From Flaccisagitta enflata (taxonomy: Eukaryota; Chaetognatha; Sagittoidea; Aphragmophora): a stretch of DNA of 64,000 nt. A program made the position numbers and the translations under genes. The stretch is taken from assembly GCA_965153355.1 (NCBI GenBank), contig OZ231126.1, forward strand, positions 102,734,001 to 102,798,000, written 5' to 3'. Shown piece by piece: positions 12,560-23,370 of this stretch (position 1 is the stretch's first letter; the number at the start of each line of letters is the position of its first letter). The notes beneath the pieces were generated by a model. The model saw only the letters and a program-made list of their open reading frames with translations, ran no database searches and had not been told where the DNA came from.

Positions 12560-12745
12560 GCTGAGAAACGCGATTTTTTAAGAGGCGCAACGGACGGATG
12601 GACGGACCGACGGATGGACCAACGAACAGACCCTCTTGTAGAGTTGCGAGGACGCATCTAAAAAGGTTACGGGACCGAGGCACCGACCAACACGGCAAGG
12701 TGTAGAGTCGCGTGTCCGCAATGAGGTCGCGTGTCCGCGATGAAC
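12560..12745 (+). repeat. Family B and family A fragments in tandem
   Basis: 12560-12665 carries acgcgattttttaagaggcg, a GACGGACC-type run and the tail gcgaggacgcatctaaaaag (family B). 12680-12745 carries acggcaaggtgtagagtcgc and two copies of gtcgcgtgtccgc (family A end). Confidence 0.5.
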
Positions 12746-12768
12746 ATATGAAGAAAAAAAATACACAC

Positions 12769-12941
12769 CTCTAGTACGATTGAGAAAGTTCGAGCGTGGA
12801 ACTTGACATCCTTGACGAGCATCTTGTAGATGAGCATCTTGTAGACGAGCATCTCGTAGGCGTAGAGGCTCAGGGTCAGATGCAAGCAGGCGATCGCCGC
12901 CAACTTGGTCGCAAACCAAACCATCGATCGATCGTTGATGC
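12769..12941 (-). CDS. Possible internal exon, unknown protein
   Basis: On the minus strand a (CT)n tract ends in ccatag and is followed by a 173-bp block ending CTAGAG|GTGTGT, so both splice dinucleotides fit. One frame gives 57 codons, INDRSMVWFATKLAAIACLH and then a YKMLVYKML-type 15-bp tandem, ending FSIVLE. A second frame is open too and reads LRLRDARLQDAHLQDARQG. Base composition is clearly higher in GC than the neighbours. With two open frames and no homolog recognised, the exon and its frame are tentative. It could belong to the same minus-strand gene as 13124-13227 and 13981-14167. Confidence 0.3.
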
Positions 12942-12942
12942 C

Positions 12943-12947
<5 letters not shown>

Positions 12948-13025
<78 letters not shown>
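12948..13025 (+). repeat. (GA)n microsatellite
   Basis: A pure array, (CT)n on the minus strand, immediately upstream of the candidate splice acceptor of exon 12769-12941. Confidence 0.95.
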
Positions 13026-13027
<2 letters not shown>

Positions 13028-13123
13028 TTTCAACATTAAGGGGGCATGATGATTGTCAAGTCAGTATTTCGTTGCTAAATATACATTCTCGTTATCTTGC
13101 TCTTTTTACCTTACTCCTATTAC

Positions 13124-13227
13124 CTTAATCGACAATGGATTTGGTCTGCCAAGCTTCCAGAGCCTCAGGAACTTCATAGAAAGCCCAATCTTCATATATT
13201 GTTGGCTAAGCGTCTTACGCCATTTTT
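13124..13227 (-). CDS. Possible internal exon, unknown protein
   Basis: On the minus strand, acceptor tttttccctaatag is followed by 104 bp ending GATTAAG|GTAATAGG. The open frame encodes KWRKTLSQQYMKIGLSMKFL then RLWKLGRPNPLSIK. The 5' splice phase needs one base from a previous exon and the 3' end is phase 0. I recognise no family. It lies between the other two candidate exons on the same strand, but its 3' phase does not match the acceptor phase of the favoured frame of 12769-12941. Confidence 0.3.
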
Positions 13228-13332
13228 CTATTAGGGAAAAATCAATTACGAGATTACAGTTCATTTTTTCATTCATTTTTTCATCATTCTTTCTTTCATA
13301 TACACAGTTACACATTATTCATTCATCTATTC

Positions 13333-13402
13333 ACATTTATTCATATTCATTCATTCATTCATTCATTCATTCATTCATTCATTCATTCATTCATTCATTC
13401 AT
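13333..13402 (+). repeat. (ATTC)n microsatellite
   Basis: About 15 attc units. It is followed at 13415-13460 by a duplicated ggggcaaatcgggcca motif, a short-repeat signature of unknown origin (possible MITE end). Confidence 0.9.
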
Positions 13403-13980
13403 TTACGTAGGAGAGGGTGGGGCAAATCGGGCCAGGGGCAAATCGGGCCACTTGTGTTTATGGATGTCACTTCTTAAATGAATAGTGGGATAAAAGTAAT
13501 AATATTCCTGCTATGAGTCGCACCAGTCAATGGGGTTGTCGAGGTGATGTTCCTTCAGAACTGCTGCAGCAACAGCAGCATTAGCACAACTTCATTCCCG
13601 ATCTATACTGATACGATAACTGATAGGTTTTGATAAACTTTATCACAACTTCAAAAATTGTCATTTTAGGTGATTTTTAGGTATTGGATATGGCTATTAG
13701 ATCTGATACCTTACCCATCACATGAATCTTTGATACCAATTTGCTAGGCTTGCTGTATGAAAAGATGATCAAAACGTGGGTTAAATCCGGCCACCAGGAA
13801 TTTGTGTCAAAGTGCATATAGGCATGTTGTCAAAATGATGCATGTTTATGCGATCCTAGACTCAGACTTAGACTTTCAATGGGTAATAACCAGACACCTG
13901 AAACTTAACGATGTAAATAGCCGCTCAGAGTGCCAAATTGTCCGGAGTTATTATGGTCGCGCCGGTATCACCGCTTCTAC

Positions 13981-14167
13981 TGTCGCCACAGTACTTGCGG
14001 CGTCCCCTGGTCCCGTTACTCCGCCACCAGCCGCTCCAGCCATCTTTGGACCATGTGTCTTTGAATTCATCAAGCGCAAGCCCGGGCGTCTTCTCTCCGC
14101 CGGAAGTCAGTTTGGTGTTGCCGTCCTTCGCGGCCTCCGTTTTGACTTCCATTATCTTCGTCGTCGT
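13981..14167 (-). CDS. Possible exon, unknown protein
   Basis: On the minus strand a pyrimidine tract ccttccctccctctag precedes an open block: KIMEVKTEAAKDGNTKL, then GGEKTPGLALDEFKDTWSKD, then GWSGWWRSNG. GC content is well above the surroundings. Two donors are possible: CGACA|GTAGAAG (exon end 13981) or CGCAA|GTACTG (end 13995). An in-frame ATG lies 15 bases after the acceptor, so it could be a first coding exon. No domain recognised. Confidence 0.35.
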
Positions 14168-14177
14168 CTAGAGGGAG

Positions 14178-14400
<223 letters not shown>

Positions 14401-14579
14401 AAAAGTGGAACATTATGTGAGACTTGCACATAAGTCTGTAATTTGCACGAGTTTAAGAAACGTTTAAGAATCGTCAGCACGTCATCGGGGGCATCCTCTG
14501 AATCACGAAATTCGTGCTTAAGCTAGAATTATTTCCACTGAAACAGACCCTAGTGCATCAGTGGAACGAGAAATAAATA

Positions 14580-15121
14580 CACTTAGGACAGGGGTGAATT
14601 TCCAGACATTTTTCCGTTTGTACGTCTGTCCGTCCCCCCCCCCCCGGCCCCTCTCAGGCCCCAAATCAGCCCTCTCAGGCCTAAATTCAGCTCTCTCAGG
14701 TTCAAAACAAGCTTTCACAAGCCAAATATCAGCCTCCTAAGCCCCTAAATCAGCCTTGTCAGGCCCAAAAGCAACCATTTCAGGCCTAAAATAAGCTCTC
14801 TCAAACCTAAAATCTGACCACTTGGGTCTCAATTCAGCCCTCAAAGTATCCCTCGCAGGTCTCTAATCTGCCCTTATCCCTGATCTCATTTGAGCCCTTG
14901 GACCCCCCAAATCAGCCCCTACATGCCTCATTCCTGTGGTCCAATCAATCAAATCAGCCCTTACATATACTTTACCAGGACGTCTGGAAATTCACCCCTG
15001 TGTCCTACAGGACATCGACCCTTTGGGGCCGCTGCCCTGCTCTCACTCCACTTCTTCAGCTGATCATTCCAAGCAGGGCATCGGGTACCGCTGACCATGT
15101 GCGATCCTTGGATGACTAGTT
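14580..15121 (+). mobile_element. Family H element H5 (left arm truncated)
   Basis: The left arm keeps only aggacaggggtgaatttcca (14586-14605). Its inverse is intact at 14978-15015. The core is a 'ctctcaggcccaaaatcagc' minisatellite. The tail has TGCCCTGCT...AGCAGGGCA (15034-15080), ggtaccgctgaccatgtgcg, ATCCTTGGAT and the end GACTAGTT at 15121. Confidence 0.68.
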
Positions 15122-15589
15122 TTTTTTAAGAACCTAGTTTATAAGAACATCCAGGTTTTGAATCACCCCAAAATTAAGAACATCTTAAGAACATACGAAG
15201 GTTTGAAATCTTGAGAAAAAAAATTCGCTTATGATAATATCTAAATAACATTGATAAAACACTCAAATTCTAGAATAATTAGGATACTATTTCATCGGGA
15301 AAAAATCGAAGTGAGTCTTCAACTTTTTGACATATTCGAGAGAAACAGGGTTTTCATTTTCTTATGAGAAAGTTGAGCATCTCCACCGACCGATTGATCC
15401 CTCAAACGAAATTGATAGGGTAAGTAAATTTAATAATTCTCTTTTATTTGGCGCCAAGCATAATGCTCAAAGACAAATATTTTTCGTGCTCTGAATTTTT
15501 AAAGATTTATTCATGAAAATTGCGAATTGAATTTTTTTCAATTTTTTATGATTTTGAGTAGGATCAAAAAAAGAGTGTATTTATGTTTG

Positions 15590-16000
15590 TTTGAGCATGC
15601 AAATACAAGAAAACATGTTTATGAGCATATCTGCTCATCTGTGAGGGTGTTTTTAAGCATTTTAGCTCATTTAGCTCATTTAGCTCAGTCTGTTTTTCTG
15701 ATTTAAAATGCGATAAATGACTGAATATTTTGATACATGTTTGAGCATGCAAATACAAGAAAGCATGTCAATGAGCAGAGTTGCTCATCTGTGAGGGTGT
15801 TTTTGAGTATTCTAGCTCATTTAGCTCATTTAGCTTGCTTTTTTTTCTGATTTCAAAACAAATAAATAAATGTTATGATTTAAGCATGCAAATACAAGAA
15901 AGCATGTCAGTAAGCATAGCTGGTTGTCTAGTTGATTTTGAATATCTTAGCTCATCTAGCTCATTTGGCTCAGTCCTATTTTTCTCTGATTTTCATACAA
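15590..16000 (+). repeat. Three-copy tandem repeat carrying ATGCAAAT
   Basis: Three units of about 145 bp start near 15592, 15738 and 15883. Each contains gcatgcaaatacaagaaa, catgt, a tgctcatctgtgagggtgtt-like tract (degraded in the third) and tandem tagctcatt. The first two are very similar. Confidence 0.8.
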
Positions 16001-16148
16001 TTGCTCTTAATTGAATCTAACAAATAAAAAGAGTTGCAGTGACTAAAAACAAATGCTCACGACTTTTTTCCTCACGGCAACAGCCGCCATTACTGGTAAT
16101 TTTTGATATAAATAATATGAAAACATCCTTAGATTTGAATATTTAGTA

Positions 16149-16477
16149 CCGTATTTTCTCTCTTTTGAAATTGAAAAAAATATGTTGTCATTTTAGCCTC
16201 CGATTAGCGCACCCTTTTGAACTGTAAGCACTTCTTTTTATATGTTATTTACAATAAACAGTACTTCGAATATTAGAAATATAGGATTGAATGTATCAAA
16301 AAAACATTTTTTACTTGTTTTTTATTCAAGCCTTGATAAAATACACTGAAATAACAAAATTCTTCCACTCTTGAAGTATATTTGCTTCTTCATCTCCCCT
16401 CAAATCATTATTCAGGGAGCACAAACAAGGAGGGGGGGCGTTAATTGGAGGGGGGGCGATAAATGGAGAAAATACGG
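16149..16477. mobile_element. MITE with CCGTATTTTCTC termini
   Basis: TA at 16147-16148 and 16478-16479 flanks CCGTATTTTCTC and its exact inverse GAGAAAATACGG. Next to the right end are two ggagggggggcg blocks, which on the minus strand read as the cgccccccctcc following the TIR. 329 bp, no coding. CCGTATTTTCTC-ended elements are widespread in invertebrate genomes. Confidence 0.8.
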
Positions 16478-16875
16478 TATTTGTATTTTATAGAAATATA
16501 TTTGTTATAATTGAGTAATAGTATATTGTAAGGTTTTCTGTAGTTTATAAAGTATTTTAGATTAAGAAGGATCTAAGAACGTTGAAAGCTTCATTTGGCT
16601 TTGAAAATAAGAACAAAGCCTTTGAAAAAAAGATGACATTCTTATAAAAAAAATGGTGCTTTTTACAATTCGAGCTTCAGTGGAATTAATCAGTACTGAT
16701 TTTGTCACAGTGAAAAAAAATTAAAGTATTCTTTTTCATCTGAAAAAGTCAAGAAATCCATTTTTTTTCTCACCTCCCTCTATTTCTCTTTACTAAAGAA
16801 CGCTTACTTAGTAAATGACATATGCAACAAAAATCGAAAAGATTGCAAAAGTTCCTTTATTTCTATATCATATAC

Positions 16876-16985
16876 AGGGGTGTATATAATTGAGCGACTT
16901 TTGATTCTAATCTCCCCCCCCTGCCTTAGATTTTCTTCCCCGCGACGTGTCGCGTCGCATTACAAAATCTCAGGCTTGATAAGCA
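16876..16985 (+). mobile_element. hAT-type MITE end fragment
   Basis: CAGGGGTGTATATAATTGAG and the following ctcccccccctgccttagat, then cgcgacgtgtcgcg, match the inverse of the element ends near 34430-34495, 35030-35095 and 50880-50925. Only one terminus is seen. Confidence 0.5.
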
Positions 16986-17085
16986 CTTTTTAGATGCATC
17001 CGCGCTTCTCTATAAGAGGGTCTGTCCCTCGGTAGGTAGGTCTGTCTGAATGTTACGCAAAAATTTTCAAACGCGATTTTTAAGG
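16986..17085 (-). repeat. Repeat family B copy
   Basis: Inverse orientation: ttttagatgcatccgcgctt, ctctataagagggtctgtcc, then GTAG/GTCT repeats and acgcaaaaattttcaaacgc. Confidence 0.5.
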
Positions 17086-17094
17086 TTTTCCCTT

Positions 17095-17420
17095 CATGTC
17101 TCTTCATGTCTTTTATTTCTTTCGTCTCTTTCGTCTCTTCCGTCTCTTTCGTCTCTTTCGTCTCTTTCGTCTCTTTCGTCTCTATCGTCTCTATCGTCTC
17201 TATCGTCTCATATCGTCTCGTCTCTTTTGTCTCTTTTGTCTCACATGTCTCTTATGTCTCTTATGTCTCTTATGTCTCTTATGTCTCTTATATCTCTTAT
17301 ATCTCTTAAATATCTCTTAGCTTTTGTCTCTTCATGTCTCTCATGTTTCCTCATGTCTCTTCATGTCTCTCCATATCTCTCCATGTCTCTCCATGTCTCT
17401 CCAAGTCCCTGCATGTCTCA
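17095..17420 (+). repeat. CTTTCGTCT / CTTATGTCT / CATGTCTCT minisatellite
   Basis: 9-10-bp units drift in steps from tcgtctctt through ttatgtctc to catgtctct, showing local homogenisation in blocks. Confidence 0.9.
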
Positions 17421-17423
17421 ACG

Positions 17424-17552
17424 TGAGGATGAGGCGGGGGGAGGGGTGGGGAGGGGTGGGAAGGCGTGGGGGAGTGGGGGGAGGGGTGACGAGACGTGGT
17501 GGGAGGGGCGGGGAGGCGTGGGGGGAGGGGTGGAGAGGCGTGGGAGGAATCA
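17424..17552 (+). repeat. G-rich purine tract
   Basis: Irregular ggggaggggtgggg repeats with many G-runs of four or more; a quadruplex could form on the plus strand. Confidence 0.8.
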
Positions 17553-17659
17553 ATTTATCTCTGAATTTTTATATTTTCATATTATTTTATCTTCATATCT
17601 ATACATCTTAATAATCCATCTTAAAAGGACGCATCTATTGGACATCTCTTGAGCTTGTT

Positions 17660-18390
17660 GTGTAAACGACAACCCTACTCCTAAGCCCACAACTACCCCT
17701 AAACCCTCCCCTACCACTGAACCTATCCCTATACACCTAAAATCCAACCCTACCTATGAACCCAAACACATCCATAAATCTTCCCTTAAACCCAACCCTA
17801 CACCTACACACACTTGGCTGAGTATCAACCTTCTTTATAACAACGTTGAGGCTCAAATTTGTCAAAAAAATATGAACATTTCTAGCAACATCGTCAGCCC
17901 CAGAAAATTAAAAACATAACATTTCAGCCTAGCGTCCAACCAATAACAACTTTTCTCTTAGATTTGCAATAGTTTCTGTTGCATTCAATTGTAACATGCG
18001 GCGGTTTCATAAAAGAGGTGGCTTTTTCTACTGTATTTCAGTTATCACAATATTTTGTTCCTGATTTTGAATGGTTGTTCTACTTTATTTCATTCCTACC
18101 CTAGATCCCTGTCATTCCAGAGAAAGCGGCGAAAGGAATGAAAGTACAGATATCCTAATCAATCGTTATATTAGAAGATTGATGAGAAAAAATAACAACA
18201 GTTCAGCAACGAATTGAGCCTCATATCGTCTTTCAAAGAACAACATTGAGCCTCAGAAAAAAATAACCCATCGTTACTCAGCCAAGAGCGTGTAAACCCA
18301 ACGGCCAAGCCTACCCCTAAACCCGACCCTACCCGTTAAACCCGACTCTACCCCTAGACATGACCCTATCTCTTACTGTTCCCCCAAATG
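17660..18390 (+). repeat. Degenerate CCTAAACCC-type arrays around unique DNA
   Basis: 17672-17810 and 18298-18385 consist of cctacccctaaaccc-like units, the complement of the GGGTTTAGGGG array at 22440-22868. The 450 bp between them shows no gene. Confidence 0.7.
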
Positions 18391-19156
18391 TTCCACCCTA
18401 TTGAAATCAGCGATAAAAGTAAGGTCGGATAACTGCAAACAAAATCCGGCCATCGGACGTAGACCCAAATTAAATAAAATCTTGAACTTTAAATTGCCAG
18501 AGAACTGCCAGAGTATTGCTTGGCCTTACCCTTACTTGTATTGTACCCTAAATGCTTCCCCAAGCGGTTACTTGTATTGTACCTTAAATGCTTCTCCAAG
18601 CGTGCGCATGTTGGGTTTGTACTCCTCATTATCGACCAGATGATGACGATCAAATGTAATGAGAATTGAATGGAAGCTGAAGAATGTAGATGAAGAAGAT
18701 GAAGAGTAAAGATGAAAAAAGACGTGTAGATGATGATAGACGTGGAGGAGTGAGGTGCTGAAGATATTTCGTCGGCTTCCCTCGTAGATCGCTCCGTATT
18801 ATGTTTACTTGTCGGCGGGGGAGCACCAGGCGCCGTTGCCAAGAGCTGTAGATGCTCAAAACTGAATAAAAACGTCGTTGTCGTTTCTGCTTCCGTCCGG
18901 CGGCTATGTCTAAGTCGAACAACGTCCCGACAACTTGTGTCTTGAATTTGGCCTAGGGATGACGTCATTCCTAAAACTGGGCGGAAGTTACAGCTTCTAG
19001 AATGGGGGAGTACTCCGAAGCCAGAGTCCATATCCCGTTTTCGAACTCTCCTTCTGCCTCCACGGTTCGCAGCTCAACTTGATAAGCACTGCCACTGCCC
19101 GCCAGATGGCGACAAGCCCTCCTGCTACACTGCTCTCGACGACCAAAAGCTGAAAA
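18391..19156. other. No gene assigned; moderately GC-rich
   Basis: Contains a direct repeat cttacttgtattgtacc (18531-18547) / ggttacttgtattgtacc (18565-18582). The minus-strand frame 19031-18489 is long (180 codons) but its composition follows a GA-rich tract and no domain is visible. The stretch next to the palindrome left edge is GC-rich, as is 20826-21230 at the right edge. Confidence 0.35.
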
Positions 19157-19163
19157 GACGACG

Positions 19164-20818
19164 CACACATCTCTGGATACCCCCCCCAAAGAAAATCAAA
19201 ATACCCATTTTTTCTGACTGTGTCATTTGTCTTCAGGAACATGTGGGCTACTAAAAAAAACAAAAAACAAAAAAATTCATCTGAAATTTTTTCTTATGTA
19301 TTACTTTTTAGGCAAAAAAAAGGGTATTTTTAGCACTTTTTGACCATGAAATTGTTTATACAACTTCAAAAATCTCAAAAAACACCGTAAATGTGTGGCA
19401 TTAGCTAAAATATATATGTTTTAACCATTATCAAAAGGTTTTTTTGGAATATCCCAATAATAACAGCATAAAAAAGTCAAAAAATGGCAAAATATCATTT
19501 TTTTTTAGTATTTTTACGTCCTAATTTGTTAATACAGCATGAAAGCTCCTGAAAAATCCTAGATATGTGTGGCAATAGCTAAAATTTACATGTTTTAACC
19601 CTTATCATAAAGGTTTTTTTTGGAAATCTCAAAAATAAGAGTATAAAAAAAGCAGAAAACAGCAAAACATAACTTTTTTCAGTATTTTTAAGTCTTAATT
19701 TGTTTATACCATATAAAAACTGCTGAAAAATCCTAGAAATGTTTAGCAACAGCTAGAATATACATGTTCTTACCTTTAAGAAAAAAATTTTTTGGGATAT
19801 CATAAAGATATGGGTATGAAAAAAGCTAAAAAACAGCAAAATATCGTGTTTTTCAGTATTTTTACGTCCCAATTTGTTCATACAGCATAACAACCCCTGA
19901 AAAAGCCTGGAAATGTGTAGTAGTAGTCTAAGTATAACTATTTTCACCCTGAACAACTAATCATTCACAATACTTTTGTGTTTTGAACCTTAAGATAGCT
20001 TAAAACACTAATATTTTGCTATTTTAAAGCTATCTTAAGGCTTAAAACACAAAACTATTATGATTGACTAATTGTTCAGGGTGAAAATAGTTATACTCAA
20101 ACTACTATGATACATTTCCAGGACTTTTCAGGAGTTGCTATGCTGCATGGACAGATTAAGACGTAAAAATCCTGAAAAAAATGATATTTTGCCGTTTTTA
20201 TGCTCTTGTCTTTATGATATCCTAAAAAAACTTTTTGAAAAAGGTAAAAACATATATATCATAGCTGTTGTTATACATTTCTAGGAATTTTCAGCAGTTT
20301 TTATACGATATAAACAAATTAAGACTGTTTTTTGCTTTTTTTATACTCTTATTTTTGAGATTTCTCAAAAAAACTTTTTGATTAGGGTTAAAACATGTAT
20401 ATGTTAGCTATTGCCACACATTTCTAGGATTTTTCAGGAGCTTTTATGCTGTATTAACAAATTAGGACGTAAAAATACTAAAAAAAACAATGTTTTGCCA
20501 TTTTTTGACTTTTTTATGCTCTCATTTTTGGGATATTCCATAAAAACTTTTTGATAATGGTGAAAACATATATATTCTAGCTAATGCCACACGTTTACGG
20601 TGTTTTTTGAGATTTCAAAGCTGTATATACAATTTCATACTTAATAAGCGCTAAAAATACTCTTTTTTGGCCTAAACAGTGATAAAAATGAAAAAATTTC
20701 AGATGAATTTTTTTGTTTTTTGTTTTTTTTAGTAGCTTACATGTTCCTGAAGACAAATTACACAGTCAGAAAAAATGGGTATTTTGATTTTCTTTGGGGG
20801 GGTATCCAGAGATGTGTG
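19164..20818. mobile_element. 1.65-kb near-perfect palindromic foldback element
   Basis: CACACATCTCTGGATACCCC at 19164 is the inverse of the end at 20799-20818. Pairing runs almost without interruption to a centre near 20000 (ttaagatagcttaaaacact against its inverse). Flanks gacgacg (19157-19163) and gacggcg (20819-20825) are a plausible 7-bp target duplication with one mismatch. Each arm also contains internal direct repeats (ttcatacagcataa / tgctgaaaaatcctagaaatg type, four degenerate units). No coding capacity. Confidence 0.88.
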
Positions 20819-20825
20819 GACGGCG

Positions 20826-21383
20826 ATAATTTTACGTTGGAGCGAAGCGACGATGACGGAAGAGAGTTGCGCGTTTGAGTCCCAGCTTCGAACACGAAGA
20901 AAGATCGACGAGAGACGGCGTGTGAGCGACGTCTTCCCGGCCGTGACGCACCAGATGAAGGAACGAGAAAACACAAGAAAAAGACGAGTAGTAGAGCATC
21001 GGCAGTATATATCAGTATATTGGTAAAAGCGGAGAATACGAAGAAAAGGAACCCCAAACGCGCAACCCCCACGGCCGACGAAATAAGGGCGGGGTATATG
21101 CAAGAGTCTATATCATATACGTCAAATACAGAGACACTAAAAGAGACGGAAAAAAGAGAATCATTAGTAAGAGGGCCGTATCTCCTCCGAGCTCCAAAAC
21201 TTTTTCTGATATAAAGAGAAAGGCATGGCAAACAAAATCAGTAAACAAAAACATTGCGGAAGCCAATCAATAGTAACAGTTTTTTTTTTTCAATCTCCAA
21301 ATATCCAAATATTGAACATGATGAAAGGCACATATGGAAATCACAGAAGACAAAGAAAAAAGGGGGAGGGGGGAATTAGCGAT
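20826..21383. other. GC-rich stretch beside palindrome, no gene assigned
   Basis: 20826-21110 has several overlapping open frames on both strands with no recognisable domain. It may be the 3' remainder of the retroelement whose minus-strand frame ends at 21384. Confidence 0.3.
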
Positions 21384-22106
21384 TTAAAATTCACCATCGA
21401 CATCTGCCGCAGGGAGCGGGCTACGCTCGAGTAACATAGAACCATTTTCGCGTTGTAACGTAATGGAGAGACGATCAAAGAAATGACGCTTGTTATTCTT
21501 TTTGTCACCACGCAAATTGTTTGACTGGGCGTTGACAATTTCTAAGAGATTGGCGGCAGCGTTTTCCTCCCAGAGACCGAATGTGGTAACAGGGAGAGGA
21601 ATTAGACCAACACCGAGTGGAAGTTTGTCGTCATACTTTCGAAATTTCTGTTCTCGCGCTTTTTTCAAGACAAAGGTGGCATCTGTGGCGGAGTGGGTGC
21701 GACAGTCCTGACGAAATGGGGACACCACCGTAACATCCAACGCAATTTTCGTCTTCCCTGGGCAGAGTGGCCACGATTGCTCGAAAGTGATGTCGCCAGG
21801 CCTTGAACGGTCATCGAGGAGATTACGTTCTTCCTTCGTGGGGTGCAGGAGCGCTGACTGGGATCGATCGTAGATGACGTTGACCAGATTGTCATGGCGG
21901 CGCGTTCGGTCACCACTGACAATGCATGCCGAAATAGCGTGGTCCAAAACCGAAATGACAGACAGCCGTCCCTTCCACCAAAACGCAGACAACGGACTGA
22001 CAGCTGTCGCCCTGCTGTCATATAAACGCAGCAGCAAAAGCGGCCCCGTAATGCGCACAAAATATCCAGAAAAAAGAACATCGCTGTAGTCGCACGGTCT
22101 CAACAC
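21384..22106 (-). pseudogene. Retroelement C-terminal fragment, restriction-like endonuclease type
   Basis: An open frame of 240 codons, the longest non-repetitive frame in the window apart from the BEL/Pao integrase frame. About residues 95-130 hold RSRPGDITFEQSWP and KTKIALDVTVVSPFR, which fit a PD...(D/E)xT/K nuclease core. KKAREQKFRKYDDKLPLG, then GLIPLPVTTFGLW and FDRLSITLQRENGSMLLER follow. This order (RPGD, LDVTV, K-rich KY helix, IPL.V.T.G.W, LS..LQR.NG) resembles the C-terminal nuclease-like part of reverse-transcriptase proteins common in marine invertebrate genomes, and the RLE of R2/NeSL-type LINEs. No reverse transcriptase lies upstream (22107-22440), so it is 5'-truncated even though the frame is intact. 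Assignment is by motif. Confidence 0.5.
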
Positions 22107-22439
22107 ATATTAATAATGCGTGTTCTTTCAAGGAGGTCCGCTGGGGACACGATTGTCGGTGTTTATCTGCTATAAGAAAAATCATCAACTCAATCTAAAA
22201 AAAGACGTGCGACACGCCGAGAAGTCTATCACGGTGTTTTGATGGTCAATTTTTGCCCTGCTAACAAAGGACTGAACTGTATATAGAGTTTCAGTGATGT
22301 AATCGGGGAAATGTATGGTTCAGGTTGTAACAATTGATAAAACACTTTTTTTTTATAAGAACATCCTTTTTGGTCTACGTTTAGGAGACGCACGCACTTA
22401 GTTTATACCATTCCAAATTCAACAGGGTTGAACATTTGC

Positions 22440-22868
22440 GTAGGTTGGAATTTGGGTTTTAGGGGTAGGGTTGGGTTTTGGGGTAACGGAAGGGTTGGGT
22501 TTTGGGGTAACGGAAGGGTTGGGTTTTGGGGTAAGGGAAGGGTTGGGTTTTGGGGTAAGGGAAGGGTTGGGTTTAGGGGTAGGGTTGGGTTTAGGGGTAG
22601 GGTTGGGTTTAGGGGTTGGGGTTTGGGGTTGGGTTTGGGGGTGGGTTGGGTTTAGGGGTAGGGTTGGGTTTAGGGGTAGGGTTGGGTTTAGGGGTAGGGT
22701 TGGGTTTAGGGGTAGGGTTGGGTTTAGGGGTTGGGTTGGGTTTAGGGGTTGGGTTGGGTTTTAGGGTAGGGCTGTGTTTCGGGGTAGGGTTGGGTTTTGG
22801 GGTAGGGCTGGATTTTGGGGTAGGGCTGGGTTTAGGGGTAGGGTTGAGTTAGGGAGTAGGGTTGTCAC
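22440..22868 (+). repeat. GGGTTGGGTTTAGGGGTA minisatellite
   Basis: 18-bp units, about 22 copies, in two blocks: an early one with tttggggtaacggaagg variants and a later one with tttaggggtagg. Its TTTAGGGG units recall TTAGGG telomeric DNA but are not exact. Strong G-quadruplex potential; no gene. Confidence 0.9.
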
Positions 22869-22954
22869 CCAGAGTTCATTGTCAGTGGCATCGCATGAAA
22901 AAATGCCAAAACAAAAGTGCGGCCGTCTCCTACACCTTTGCCTCATTTTTTATT

Positions 22955-23370
22955 CGAAGGCTTCATGTTCTTATTTTTGAGGCCAAATGAAGCCTTCGAT
23001 TTTCTTAGTGTTCTTAATCTAAAATTCTATATAAACTATAGGAAACCTTATAAGATACTATTTTTTACTTATATCAAAAAATAAATGTTATTAAAACAAA
23101 TATCAAATATTAAATATTAAATGTTATTAAAACAAATGCTAGACATTGAAGTCTAAAGATATTTTTTCATGTTTTTTATACAAAAAATTATACAATATTA
23201 CCTAAATTATACTAAAATTCTAGTGTTTTTGTAATATTCCTTTAAAATTACCTCCAACAAATTTTTTTTTCAAGATTTGAGGCCTTTGTATGTTTTTAAG
23301 ATACGTATTCTTAATTTTGGGGCTATTTTAAGCCAAGATGTTCTTATAAAGTAGGTTCTTATAAAAAAAA
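22955..23370 (+). repeat. Family C repeat, complete copy
   Basis: Runs from gaaggcttcatgttcttatt to ggttcttataaaaaaaagtg. It shares order and motifs with 45590-45960 and, inverted, with 15122/16660. It carries an internal duplication of ttaaatgttattaaaacaaa. Confidence 0.65.

Larger units (their letters stand above)
15122..16660 (-). repeat. Family C repeat, split by insertions
   Basis: 15122-15250 (taagaacctagtttataaga onward) and 16480-16660 match, in reverse complement, the two ends of the ~420-bp repeat at 22955-23370 and 45590-45960. The ~1.2 kb between them (tandem repeat and MITE listed separately) is therefore inserted or expanded sequence. Diagnostic motif: ttcttataaaaaaa near each edge and ggctaaatgaagccttc. 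Confidence 0.6.

Noticed and set aside
18489-19031. 180-codon minus-strand frame
   Set aside because: Its middle is the complement of a GATGAAGA-rich tract, and no domain or splice context is seen.
22428-22852. Gly-rich protein frames (GFRGRVGF repeats)
   Set aside because: Translation of the 18-bp G-rich minisatellite.
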